Assembly (NCBI GenBank): GCA_015062245.1
Contig: SUVA01000005.1
Location: forward strand, 1-64,000
Direction of reading: 5' to 3'
Origin: Alphaproteobacteria bacterium
Lineage (GTDB): Bacteria; Pseudomonadota; Alphaproteobacteria; CAAHEQ01; UBA3637
DNA length: 64,000 bases
The notes under the pieces were generated by a model, which was not told the origin of the DNA, made no database searches, and was given only the letters and a program-made list of their open reading frames with translations. Position numbers and translations under genes: made by a program. How positions within the stretch are numbered: the first letter of the stretch is position 1; the number at the start of each line of letters is the position of its first letter. Positions 47,336-57,510 of this stretch are shown here, one piece after another.

Positions 47336-48490
47336 TTATTCTCCTTCTTTTATTAAATTGATAAAATTAAACTTTAAAGTCAAGAACAATTCAGAATTTT
47401 GTTTACCAGGAACAGGAATGCCAACAACCGCAACCTCCTGATCCAACGTATTCGAAAAATCGAAACTGGCAATTTCGCCTTGTTTTGAATCAATCACCAA
47501 TGTATTTTGGGCTCTTTTTTTATTTTGAATAGCGGATTTTAATGAAACGGATAAATCTTCATAGGGAGAATTTAAAGCACATTCGCCCAACTTAAAATTG
47601 ACACGCCATCCACTGGGAACAACCATCTGACCACGGACAACAGGAACAACTTGATACTTTTCCATTGCTTTGGCCACCAATTGAAAAACATTCAAAGCCG
47701 GTTTTAAAACCAACAAAGTCCCCCCTGTCCCCGCCTGACTGAGAGCAAAACGAGATTTGCCAAAGTCATTGATAATCTGATGCCAATGCGAAACAGAGTT
47801 CATTGGATGAATTTTATACAACGTCATTTGAGCCGAAAGCAATATTTTTTCTTTTACAAAAGACGACATTAATTGACGTATTTTATTTAATTCATCCCTT
47901 GTTCCGGTTATCGTTATCTGATAATTTTCCCAATCTGTCACAACGGGAGCAAACATCCCACCGGATATAGCGTCAACAACAGCCATAACCAATTGACGAT
48001 TACGAGGCAATTGAATAATCATCTGAGATTTTGTTTTTAATGTCAGGATTTTTCTTTGACCGTCATAGGAATAAAAAAGGCCGGCTTTTTGGGCGATTTG
48101 CTCCAATACATTTGACAATTCTCCACGCAAAGACTTCAAGGAAACAACCGGATAAACCCCTGGTTCTGAAACCACCTGAATCCCCGCTTCTGTCAGCAAA
48201 TTTTGAATGGCAACTTCAACGGGTTGTTTTCGTGAAGAAAACGAATTTACCATATACCGCGGCAAAGGTTCTGTTTGAGCAGGCAAACGAACAGTAAAAT
48301 CCTGTGGTTTTATCACTATTGTTGAAGAAACGGATTGTTCTTTAAAATTATCCACACTGCAACGCAAAGGCATTTCCAGATCAAAAAATTCAATCTGTTT
48401 TGGCAAATCCATCGTTGCCCATCCCAACAAAGGGAAAAGCAAACAAAAAGCCAAGGCAATCGCAAAATTTTTCTTTTTAAAGAACATCAT
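47336..48490 (-). CDS. Exported protein with secretin N-domain-like region (PilN/secretin-like, no obvious secretin channel domain)
   Basis: Signal peptide; VEVAIQNLLTEAGIQVVSEPGVYPVVSLKSLRGELSNVLEQIAQKAGLFYSYDGQRKILTL resembles secretin N0 domains. Confidence 0.55.
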   Translation of the reverse strand: MMFFKKKNFAIALAFCLLFPLLGWATMDLPKQIEFFDLEMPLRCSVDNFKEQSVSSTIVIKPQDFTVRLPAQTEPLPRYMVNSFSSRKQPVEVAIQNLLTEAGIQVVSEPGVYPVVSLKSLRGELSNVLEQIAQKAGLFYSYDGQRKILTLKTKSQMIIQLPRNRQLVMAVVDAISGGMFAPVVTDWENYQITITGTRDELNKIRQLMSSFVKEKILLSAQMTLYKIHPMNSVSHWHQIINDFGKSRFALSQAGTGGTLLVLKPALNVFQLVAKAMEKYQVVPVVRGQMVVPSGWRVNFKLGECALNSPYEDLSVSLKSAIQNKKRAQNTLVIDSKQGEIASFDFSNTLDQEVAVVGIPVPGKQNSELFLTLKFNFINLIKEGE

Positions 48491-48493
48491 CCC

Positions 48494-49738
48494 CTACCCT
48501 TTTTTTGGTTTCAAAGAAAAGCTCAGTTTTCTTTGTACACTATTTTGATTGTTTTGTGAAGTATTTTTTTCATCCGAAGACAAAATTTCATTATCAAGAC
48601 TTTTTTGGGTTTGTTTTTCCAACTGTTGATACTGTTTTTTTACAGCCTCTTCATCAATAGGTTCGTTATCCATCAATTCAAAACCATCTGGTGCAGGACC
48701 GGCATATTCAATATCATTACTGTCATCCAAATCCCCCAAAGCTTTTTTCACTTTATCCAAATCCATCCCTTCTTCAATCAAGGCCGTTGTATCCGATTCA
48801 CAATTTTCAACGGCCATTTGTATATCCGAATCAATAGCCTGTTTTTTGCGTTTTAAAGATTCTAAACCATCGGGATAATATTGCATTACAATGTCTTGAT
48901 TTTCCAAATCAAAAACAGCCTGAATATCGGCAGATGTTTGACGCATTAAATCAACCACCATCCCATAATAAGGATAAGCAAAAACCTCTATATCCCCCAA
49001 TTGAACACAGCGGGCGGCCAACCAAGATTGCAAATCTTCCAATAAAACAATTTCACGTTCAGCTTTACGAATGATAAAGCCTTCCGGCGTATCATCATCA
49101 GGTTCCAGATAATCCTCTTCGTTTTCGGTATGTTCTTGACTATCTGAGCTTTGTTCTGATTTTTCATCAAATCCTGAAACTTCATCCGAATCAAGAGCTT
49201 CAGATTCCTTTTGATTGGCTGAGGCATTTTCAGATGCATCCTTTTGAAGTAAAATTTCCTGTTCCAATGTTTGTGTTTGTTCCGTTATTGGTTGAGAAAC
49301 AACGTCTTCTTCAATAAAATCGTGTGTATTTTCCTGAACAACATCACCTTCATCATCACCAGTAGTTCCAACAACCGAAGCATCACCTGATGTGTGAACT
49401 CGATTTTCCAATTGCTGATATAAATCTTGCCCCGGTTGACCAAAAAAATCAAGCCAATGTTTTAAAATCGGCAACCGTTCATTCATCAATTCCATATCCA
49501 ATGGCGTTTCTTGTTCCAAATAAGATTGAGTTTCTTGCCACGCGGTCAATGAAGCATAATAATTAAAAGCATGGTCCAATTTTTCTTTTAATTCAACCGG
49601 TAATCCACCCAGTTGTTGAAAAACCAAACTGGTCCATTCCGGTCCCAACTCTTCGGCCAAAACAGCCACGGTTTTTTCCAAAGAAGGTTGTGTTCCATCA
49701 TAAGCATTTAACGCATTTACAATGTTATTTTCATTCAC
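48494..49738 (-). CDS. Hypothetical acidic protein in the cluster
   Basis: 414-aa ORF with low-complexity acidic middle. Confidence 0.5.
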   Translation of the reverse strand: MNENNIVNALNAYDGTQPSLEKTVAVLAEELGPEWTSLVFQQLGGLPVELKEKLDHAFNYYASLTAWQETQSYLEQETPLDMELMNERLPILKHWLDFFGQPGQDLYQQLENRVHTSGDASVVGTTGDDEGDVVQENTHDFIEEDVVSQPITEQTQTLEQEILLQKDASENASANQKESEALDSDEVSGFDEKSEQSSDSQEHTENEEDYLEPDDDTPEGFIIRKAEREIVLLEDLQSWLAARCVQLGDIEVFAYPYYGMVVDLMRQTSADIQAVFDLENQDIVMQYYPDGLESLKRKKQAIDSDIQMAVENCESDTTALIEEGMDLDKVKKALGDLDDSNDIEYAGPAPDGFELMDNEPIDEEAVKKQYQQLEKQTQKSLDNEILSSDEKNTSQNNQNSVQRKLSFSLKPKKG

Positions 49739-49756
49739 ATTTTCCCCCTTTTTTAA

Positions 49757-50269
49757 CTATACTTCATCGTCCAAAATTTCACTGTATTGAGCCGATGTTC
49801 CACCTTGTTGCTGGCTTTTTATCTGACGCATCAATTGTTGTGTCTGTTCCATCAATGTTTTTTGCTGTGCTTTCATTTCATCCCATTGTTGTTTTGAAAT
49901 AGAAATTGTATCATCCAAATCAGATGACATCAAATCAGATTCCGGCGTCGGCAAATAACCATCCACAACGATATCAGATTGTCCGGTATTTTCACCATTT
50001 TCAGAATTTTCAGTTTGTGGTATTTGTTTTTCCAAAAATTCCAAATAACTTAAAACTTCGTTTCCCCCCATAATTGTTGAAAAAAAACGACGCACATTGG
50101 GTGAACAAGCCAATAATTGAGCATTAAATTCTTGAAGAAATGAAGAAGGCAAATAATCCAAAGCCCGATATTGATTTACAAAACGCTGAGCTTCCTGTAA
50201 AACACTGCTTTCTTTGGAAACCTTTTGCTTTTGGAATTCTTTTAAAAGATTTTTTGCTGTTTCTTCCAT
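49757..50269 (-). CDS. Hypothetical protein in the cluster
   Basis: 170-aa ORF, colinear with neighbours. Confidence 0.5.
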   Translation of the reverse strand: MEETAKNLLKEFQKQKVSKESSVLQEAQRFVNQYRALDYLPSSFLQEFNAQLLACSPNVRRFFSTIMGGNEVLSYLEFLEKQIPQTENSENGENTGQSDIVVDGYLPTPESDLMSSDLDDTISISKQQWDEMKAQQKTLMEQTQQLMRQIKSQQQGGTSAQYSEILDDEV

Positions 50270-50288
50270 AAATACTCCCCTTATTCTT

Positions 50289-51263
50289 TTATATCAAAGC
50301 AATCCAAACAATACGTTTTAACTCATCCAATGCAACACCCTTTTCATCTCCATTTAAAAGACGAACCGTTGCATCTTGGCCATTTAAAGCCAAAACACGA
50401 GCAAAACAAGAACCTGAATCAGATGCCATAATAACCCAATCTGTGTTTTGTATTTTCATTGTTGGTGAAACAACCAAAACAGAAGATGTCGGTAAAAACA
50501 ATTGTTCACAAGTTTCCGTCACACGAACCGCATATAAATCAGGATCATTTGCCAATGTTGAAGGACATAAAACAGAACCAACTGCACCGTCTTTGTAATC
50601 AGCGATAGAACCATCCGATTTCATTGACGCAACAATCGGAACAACACACTCCCGTGCATCACCGGCACGTATCATCAAACGGGACATCGGCAAATCATTA
50701 TAACCACCTTTAAATAAACCAACCCCACGTTTAGATGTATTGTTTTTCAATTCATCCAAAGCACCGACTTTATCCAATTCATAAATTTTTAATTGCAAAT
50801 CAGCCCCATCCATCCCCAATGCATGAGCTATATTTTCAAAAGTTTTTTCATCAACTTCTCTTTGGCCCATTTCAATACGGTGATAAACGGACAAAGTCAA
50901 CTTTGCACCTTTAGAAACGGTATTTAAACTCATTTTCTTTTCACCACGAACATACCGCAAACCGGCACCTAAAACACGCAACCCGCCACCTACATTATTT
51001 TTACGACGTTTTTTTTGTTCATCTTGCCAAGCTTTCACCACCTCGGGCTGAGATGTTTGGGGCGCCACAAATAAAGCTTCATATGGACAATCCAAAAACT
51101 TAGCCACTTTTTTTAATTGTTCTTCATTCAAACGGCGATAACCTTTTTCAATTTTACTGAGAGCAGAAATAGTCAACCCTAAAACTTTTGCCAACTCAAC
51201 CATGCGACATCCACGAACACGGCGCAACATTCTGAGTTGATTGGGAAATACGATTTCTTCCAT
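50289..51263 (-). CDS. Regulator with two XRE-type HTH domains and a LexA/S24-like C-terminal domain
   Basis: LRMLRRVRGCRMVELAKVLGLTISALSKIEKGYRRLNEEQL; second LRYVRGEKKMSLNTVSKGAKLTLSVYHRIEMGQREVDEKT; C-terminal YAVRVTETCEQLFLPTSSVLVVSP. Confidence 0.7.
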   Translation of the reverse strand: MEEIVFPNQLRMLRRVRGCRMVELAKVLGLTISALSKIEKGYRRLNEEQLKKVAKFLDCPYEALFVAPQTSQPEVVKAWQDEQKKRRKNNVGGGLRVLGAGLRYVRGEKKMSLNTVSKGAKLTLSVYHRIEMGQREVDEKTFENIAHALGMDGADLQLKIYELDKVGALDELKNNTSKRGVGLFKGGYNDLPMSRLMIRAGDARECVVPIVASMKSDGSIADYKDGAVGSVLCPSTLANDPDLYAVRVTETCEQLFLPTSSVLVVSPTMKIQNTDWVIMASDSGSCFARVLALNGQDATVRLLNGDEKGVALDELKRIVWIALI

Positions 51264-51352
51264 TTTGTCTCCTTTTTTTCAAAACATTCAAGCTATACTA
51301 TACACGAAAAAAATAATTTTGCAAAGATAAAATTGTTTTCTTTTCAAACTTT

Positions 51353-53710
51353 TTAAGGTTTTGGAATTGGCGGAGCCTTCGGGGCTGGCTTTTTGGGTGT
51401 AGATTTTGCACCAACAACGGCCTGAGCCCCTGCTCCAACCAAACCAACACCTTTTATCCCCAACTCGGTTGCTTTTGAGGCCATCCGCACGCCCGTTGAA
51501 AGTGTTTTTGTACCCAAAACCAAAGGTACTCCCACCAAACTACCCAAGCCGTTTTTCATCAAAGTGCCACCAACTTTGGAACCAAAAGCATCAATTTTCT
51601 GAGCCGTTTTTGAACCACCCGAACGAATAGCATTGGCCGTATCTTTTGAAAAACGTCGTGCCGAATAAGCCGATTGCGAAGGTGCTGTTTTTTTTGCTTC
51701 TTTATCGGCCTCTTTGCGCAAAGCATCGGCTTTTTTTTGAGCTTCATCTACATCTTTTTGAGCCTTAGCAACATCTTTTTCTTTTTGGGCCACTTCTTTT
51801 TTGGCACCGGCTTCTTTGCTTGTGCCACGCATATGGCCCTCTTTTAGTTTAGCCTGCTGTAAAGATTTCTTTTCATCTTCTAATTTTTTCTTTTTCTGTG
51901 CCAAATCTTTTTCGGCATCTTTTGCCCTATTTTCCTTTGTTTTATGTGGATTTTTCGCTGTTGTTTGAGCTGCTTGCTTGGCCTTACCATATAAACCAAC
52001 CGCACCGGATGCCAACCCACCAATCGTAGCCCCTATCAATGTTCCACCTTTTGTATAATCGGCAACATCAAATAACGATGCAATAATAATCGGAAAAGCT
52101 TTTAACAATTTTTCACCGATAATAACAGCACCAATCAACATAAATGGAAAAGTCCAAGTCATATTATTGGTTACAGCATTAAATAAATTTTCGCCATAGT
52201 CTTCGGAATATGGTGCATATAAAGCTGTCAATAAAGCCTCACTTTGAGGTGCAACAACAGATTCCAACACCAACATAACGAATGAAACAGATATGGATAA
52301 GCCGATAAATTCAACAATAATTTGGAATAAAAATTGCCACCCTTTTTTTGTAAAATCACGTGTTACAGGAAAAACAATGGCCACAATAAACAAAGGCATT
52401 AAAACCAAAACAAAACCCAAACGTAAAAAGATATCAATGATTCGGAAAGCCACCAAAAAACTGAAATAAGTGAACAAACAAACCAATAAAACACCCATCA
52501 GCCACATTTTCATATTTGACGGAAACTTTGATGGGAGTAACCACTTTGCAAGGGTACTTGTTTTATGCTTTGCAAAATCAATCAGTGTCTGTCCCATCAC
52601 AATAAAGGGACGAGATTGATTATAAAATTTATCCGTTAAACATAAAAATTGCGATTTTAATTCATCCGTCAATAACGTATTGCGAACCGTTCCAGAAGTA
52701 AGTTCCGAAGGCAGACCACGGAAAAGATCTCTGTTTATCTGGCCCATTAAATCCGAAAACGGATTGGAAGAAGCCCCCGATGAAGGTGTATTGCAATAAC
52801 TTAAAAAAGAAGACGGCGTAATAACCTGAGAAGAAAAAGAACGAGCACCCGTTGAAGTATTAAAATACGCACTTTCAGATCCAACCGACCTTTGAATATC
52901 ATCGCTGATGGTTAATCCGACAGACATTATCGGAGACAAAAACTGAGAATAGACAACCGTTAAATATTGGCCGTTATTTTTTAAGATTAAAGAAACAATC
53001 ATTACCCCTAATAATGTGGACATAATTTGTTTAAAGAAAGTACCGCCTTTGCTGGTTAAAACCATACCTGTTGCTTTTATCAACAGGAAAAAAGCCGTTG
53101 CAATCAATAAAATTTTAAATCCAGTTTCCGCCATAACATCCGACAACCTTGATGACAAAGCCTGAATAACCGTAAAAACAGAATATACCATATCACACGG
53201 CCAACACGAACTGGAACCATTTGTTGATGTTCCGACCGGTTCATTCATACGAACGGTAAATGTCCGAACAACTGTTTCGGGATTACGTCTGTCATATTCC
53301 GAACAAAGCGCCATTAATTTTGAAGCGCAAGACCCAATTAAATCTTTATACTGGGTCGCTTCATCACGGGCTTTTTGTAATATAGATTCATTACATTTTT
53401 CATCTTGTTTAAAATGTTCGGCCTCATAGGCTTCTATTCTGCTTTTATACCCTTCATAATACGAACAAATTTCAACCGTATAAGTGGCCGAATACGATGA
53501 AGTAGAAAAACATAACAATGCAAAGAATAGACAAGTTATCTTGCGCATTTTATAAAACGAAAAGCCAACAGCGATAACGATCAACGGCCAAAACAAATAA
53601 TCCAAATAACGAAAAATCAAAATTTCCTTTAAATCAACACTGCACCCCACGGCAATCAAAAGAACGCCCAACAATATAATGCCGATGTGTTTTAAAAATT
53701 TCATTTCCAA
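51353..53710 (-). CDS. VirB6/TrbL-like T4SS membrane protein with long Lys/Ala-rich C-terminus
   Basis: SSCWPCDMVYSVF motif; multi-TM; RIIDIFLRLGFVLVLMPLFIVAIVFPVTRDF. Confidence 0.75.
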   Translation of the reverse strand: MEMKFLKHIGIILLGVLLIAVGCSVDLKEILIFRYLDYLFWPLIVIAVGFSFYKMRKITCLFFALLCFSTSSYSATYTVEICSYYEGYKSRIEAYEAEHFKQDEKCNESILQKARDEATQYKDLIGSCASKLMALCSEYDRRNPETVVRTFTVRMNEPVGTSTNGSSSCWPCDMVYSVFTVIQALSSRLSDVMAETGFKILLIATAFFLLIKATGMVLTSKGGTFFKQIMSTLLGVMIVSLILKNNGQYLTVVYSQFLSPIMSVGLTISDDIQRSVGSESAYFNTSTGARSFSSQVITPSSFLSYCNTPSSGASSNPFSDLMGQINRDLFRGLPSELTSGTVRNTLLTDELKSQFLCLTDKFYNQSRPFIVMGQTLIDFAKHKTSTLAKWLLPSKFPSNMKMWLMGVLLVCLFTYFSFLVAFRIIDIFLRLGFVLVLMPLFIVAIVFPVTRDFTKKGWQFLFQIIVEFIGLSISVSFVMLVLESVVAPQSEALLTALYAPYSEDYGENLFNAVTNNMTWTFPFMLIGAVIIGEKLLKAFPIIIASLFDVADYTKGGTLIGATIGGLASGAVGLYGKAKQAAQTTAKNPHKTKENRAKDAEKDLAQKKKKLEDEKKSLQQAKLKEGHMRGTSKEAGAKKEVAQKEKDVAKAQKDVDEAQKKADALRKEADKEAKKTAPSQSAYSARRFSKDTANAIRSGGSKTAQKIDAFGSKVGGTLMKNGLGSLVGVPLVLGTKTLSTGVRMASKATELGIKGVGLVGAGAQAVVGAKSTPKKPAPKAPPIPKP

Positions 53711-55056
53711 TTATCCTTCTCTTGATCTTTTCCCATTTCACCCATACCGTCTTTGACCATACCGCCCATTTCTTTGGCAACATTTTTAAATCCACTGTAA
53801 TCACCAGCACAAGCACGCAAAGTGGCAACAGCCGTTGCCACAGCCAAATTTTTCATTCTATTTAAGGCTTTACCGATTGTTGAACCTTGACCGGCGCCAT
53901 CAAAAAATTGACCGGTTATGGTGTCAACTCTTGAGGATAATTTCAAAATCGTCATAATTAAAACAATGAAAACCAAAAAATCCATTGATAAGGATTCCCC
54001 CGCTTCACGCAATCCGGATTCTGATGTTTGCATAGCGGTTGAAAACATATGATTTGTCCGATTATCAGTATAAACCTGTAAAACGCTGAGCAAAAAAGCC
54101 ACATAAATACAATTAAACAAAACATCAAAAAAAGCCGCAAACATTAATTGTATTACTTTTTTGGTCATTCCCTCAAATAACTTTATTGGAAAAACCCAAG
54201 CCACCATAAACAACGGCAACAAAATAATCCCGATTCCCAAACGTAAAAAAGCATCCACAAAGGTTAAAGGTAAATATATCAATAATGCAAACAAAGCAAA
54301 TGCCAAAAAACCACCCGCAACCCAGCCCATTAAAGAATTTGTTTGAAATAATTGAAACACATATCCCATCCCACTCCACAATGCCGAATAAATCATCCAA
54401 ATCACACTTTGAATTTGCAATGGCAAAGCACCAAACATAGGATCCTCCCTTCGGATAGGCACTATTTGACCGTTGGGCAAAACAGCATTGGAAAAGTTAC
54501 CTTCAAACATTTGTCTTGCTCGGTCAATATTATCCATAAAATTATCACCCAAAAGATTTAAAAGCCCTGAAATTGGATTATCTTGAAACAAGGATGTATT
54601 CACACCGACAGATGACGGACTGAGCAATACCGTTTCGGATAAATACAAAAAAATACTGCCAATCGGTTGGATAATCCAACCGCCGATGATATCGTAAAAA
54701 TATTGTGTATTCGTCAAAAACATTGAAACAATGCCGGCTTTAAAACAAACCTTTATAATTTGAACAAAATCTTCCTTTAATTTTGGGGGATTAAATGATA
54801 CCAACCAAGGCAAAACCTTAAAAGCCAACCAAAACGCCAAACCCAACGACAACACAATCTGAGAATTAGAAGCCAACAAATTCAATGCCCCATCCAACGC
54901 AGTGGAAAGCGCCTGAAACGTTTGAGAGTACATTTGACAAGGCCAACAACTTTCTTTTTCAGGAACAAACAATTCTTGGTCATATCTCGGAGGCTTCTCA
55001 CACCCCGTCAACAACAGGCATAAACTTATCCCAAAAAAAATCCAACTTTTTATTTT
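53701..55056 (-). CDS. VirB6/TrbL-like T4SS membrane protein, lipobox at N-terminus
   Basis: CLLLTGCEKPPR lipobox; ESCWPCQMYSQTF; TFVDAFLRLGIGIILLPLFMVAWVFPIKLF. Confidence 0.75.
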   Translation of the reverse strand, partial: KIKSWIFFGISLCLLLTGCEKPPRYDQELFVPEKESCWPCQMYSQTFQALSTALDGALNLLASNSQIVLSLGLAFWLAFKVLPWLVSFNPPKLKEDFVQIIKVCFKAGIVSMFLTNTQYFYDIIGGWIIQPIGSIFLYLSETVLLSPSSVGVNTSLFQDNPISGLLNLLGDNFMDNIDRARQMFEGNFSNAVLPNGQIVPIRREDPMFGALPLQIQSVIWMIYSALWSGMGYVFQLFQTNSLMGWVAGGFLAFALFALLIYLPLTFVDAFLRLGIGIILLPLFMVAWVFPIKLFEGMTKKVIQLMFAAFFDVLFNCIYVAFLLSVLQVYTDNRTNHMFSTAMQTSESGLREAGESLSMDFLVFIVLIMTILKLSSRVDTITGQFFDGAGQGSTIGKALNRMKNLAVATAVATLRACAGDYSGFKNVAKEMGGMVKDGMGEMGKDQEKDNWK

Positions 55057-57392
55057 CATGAGCCTCTTCCATAGGTACTCCATTGGCCAGATGTTCCTGT
55101 CAAAACATCCGTATATGTATCGCTTACAACATTCACCCTTAAATGACGAGTTACAGCACCTGATGCATCCTTAGACATATTTTCAAATTGAACCGCACGT
55201 CCATCAGGCATACGATCCTTACTGTAACGGAAAGTTTCTTTAGAACCATCTGTTCTGGTAATGCTTTTACTTCTTTCGATACCATCTGAATCTTTAACCG
55301 ATTTTTCAACCGTTCCATCCGGTTTATATGTTTCCAACGTTCTTTCACCACCACGGGCCCGTGTTTCGGTCGATAATTTATTCCCTGAAGCATCATATTT
55401 TGTTTTTGTAGCCAAGCCCGTTTTCTTATCCACAGATATATCCACACGATTACCGTCTTTATCCTTCATTGTAGTGGTTTTACGCACAGCCTGACCGTTT
55501 TCAAAGGCTTTTTTGACATTGGCCGTTCCTTTTACATTTCCATTCTCATCAAATTTTGTGCGTTCACGTTCAACGGATTGTTTTTCCGGCACTTTTTTTC
55601 CGCCTATATTCACCTTATTCCCACTGGATGATGTTGTTTCTTTCATCCGTGCCAACAAATTCTTATCTTTATCATACGTTGCATTTGAATAGGTTTGAGA
55701 TGTTGAACCATCTGCTGCCTTTTGAACTTTACCGACAGACACATCGCCTGTGCGAGCATAACCGCCAAGAGATTTTCTTGCCTGATTCCAATCTTTAACC
55801 GCAGTAATTGGATTAGCACTCCACAAACGGGGGCCTTGACGGGCCGTTCCACCGGGGACATTGTTATTATAACTTTTTGCCCGTGAACGATTGGCAATGC
55901 CTCCGGCAATTTGCTTTGTTTTACCCACACCCCACTTGGTTGCATTTTTGGCCATACCATAAAGCTTCGGAGAAGCGGTAATACCTGCCGTCACAGCACC
56001 ACTGACAGCACCACCGATCCCCATACTATCTTGTTTCACAAAGATATTGGCAAAGTAATCAACCTTGGAAACCAAATGAAAGGCCATATACAATAAACAT
56101 ATTGCATAAAACAATCCGGAGGTTGAAAAGTCTATCTGTTGCATGGCCGTGTTGGTTTCTCCCTCTTTCAGCAAACTGATAATCCGCCTCATATCTATAC
56201 CGTTAAAAAGACTGGCTAAAATAGAAACAATCATAACCAAAATTACGGAAGCAGAAAGGAACGTTGCCAAAACATTCAAAAACATATTAACGGCTGTACC
56301 AAAGTATTTGCGTGTTTGAGGAACAACCCAAAAAGCACACCACAACGGAAATAATACAACAACAAACATCAATCGAAACAAAGCGTCAATTAACTTCAAT
56401 GGGAAAGAAACATAAATCATAAATGCAAAAATAAAAATAATTAACCCCATAAAAAGCATATTAAAATCAGGCAAAACGTACAACACCTTTCCCCAGCATT
56501 CAGCAAGAAAAGTGGCACCGACAGCCATCCAAGTTACAAGCGTTAATGAAATTGTTGATAAAAAACCTAAAATTGCATCACAAACACCTTTGTCCAATCC
56601 GGCAGCGACAACCCCCGTACAGGACGGCGTTATATATGTCGTACCACCACCCAATGTGGAAACAGATGATGCGGTACTTTGAACACCGGTGCCCGAAATA
56701 ATCTGATTTCCAAAGACAATACCGAATTCCAAAAGGGGGGATATAATTTGCGAAAAAATAACCTGCCAATAGTCAATCGCCCAAACTGCAATAATACAAC
56801 GTCCCACCGGAAAGAAAATTTCCGAAAATAATTTTGACGGTTCAATCGGTGAAAAAGAAACAACAGCTTTGGTAACAGTGAATAAAATATAAAACGCCAA
56901 TAAAAGTGATAATATTGTTTTAATATCTTGTCCCAAATTATTATTTACTTGTCTAACCAAATCATTCGTTGCATTAAAGAGCGTATTAAAAATAGGCGAA
57001 AACCATGAACCATTTGAACCACCAACCGAATAAAAAGCATCTACAATACGTTCGAATGCAGAACGTGAAACATCCCTATCAGCAAAACCTGTTGTTTCAC
57101 CTACTTCTGACCACAATCTCTCTGAAAGAGAAGGTTCATTACCATATTGTATGGCCTCAGGTGTTTTGGCATCATTCAAAATACGTCTGTCTTCATCCGT
57201 CAAACCTGAAGGGGTCCTACCGGCTTTTCTGTCCGCTTTTCGTTGTTCAATACGGGCCTCATAATCCGCAATTTGTTGGGCTGTATATCCTTTTTCGTTT
57301 ATCAAATAATTGCGTTGACTGGTCGTCAATGCATTCGCATTAAATACAAATAAAACAAAGAATAAAAACAAAAAAATACGCAAAGAACGCAT
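55056..57392 (-). CDS. VirB6/TrbL-like T4SS membrane protein with C-terminal DG-repeat extension
   Basis: Signal peptide (refined start MRSLRIFLFLFF); KLIDALFRLMFVVVLFPLWCAFWVVPQTRKYF; C-terminal repeats (KDGNRVDISVDKKTG, YDASGNKL, YKPDGTVEKSVKDSDG). Confidence 0.75.
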   Translation of the reverse strand: MRSLRIFLFLFFVLFVFNANALTTSQRNYLINEKGYTAQQIADYEARIEQRKADRKAGRTPSGLTDEDRRILNDAKTPEAIQYGNEPSLSERLWSEVGETTGFADRDVSRSAFERIVDAFYSVGGSNGSWFSPIFNTLFNATNDLVRQVNNNLGQDIKTILSLLLAFYILFTVTKAVVSFSPIEPSKLFSEIFFPVGRCIIAVWAIDYWQVIFSQIISPLLEFGIVFGNQIISGTGVQSTASSVSTLGGGTTYITPSCTGVVAAGLDKGVCDAILGFLSTISLTLVTWMAVGATFLAECWGKVLYVLPDFNMLFMGLIIFIFAFMIYVSFPLKLIDALFRLMFVVVLFPLWCAFWVVPQTRKYFGTAVNMFLNVLATFLSASVILVMIVSILASLFNGIDMRRIISLLKEGETNTAMQQIDFSTSGLFYAICLLYMAFHLVSKVDYFANIFVKQDSMGIGGAVSGAVTAGITASPKLYGMAKNATKWGVGKTKQIAGGIANRSRAKSYNNNVPGGTARQGPRLWSANPITAVKDWNQARKSLGGYARTGDVSVGKVQKAADGSTSQTYSNATYDKDKNLLARMKETTSSSGNKVNIGGKKVPEKQSVERERTKFDENGNVKGTANVKKAFENGQAVRKTTTMKDKDGNRVDISVDKKTGLATKTKYDASGNKLSTETRARGGERTLETYKPDGTVEKSVKDSDGIERSKSITRTDGSKETFRYSKDRMPDGRAVQFENMSKDASGAVTRHLRVNVVSDTYTDVLTGTSGQWSTYGRGS

Positions 57393-57510
57393 AAAATCCC
57401 CCTTTAGGATAAATTTACCTGACATAAAGCTAACACAGGCTTTTATAAAAGGCAAGATATTTTTACATAAAAATAAAAAAAAATTGCGGGATAATTCCCG
57501 CAACCTTATT

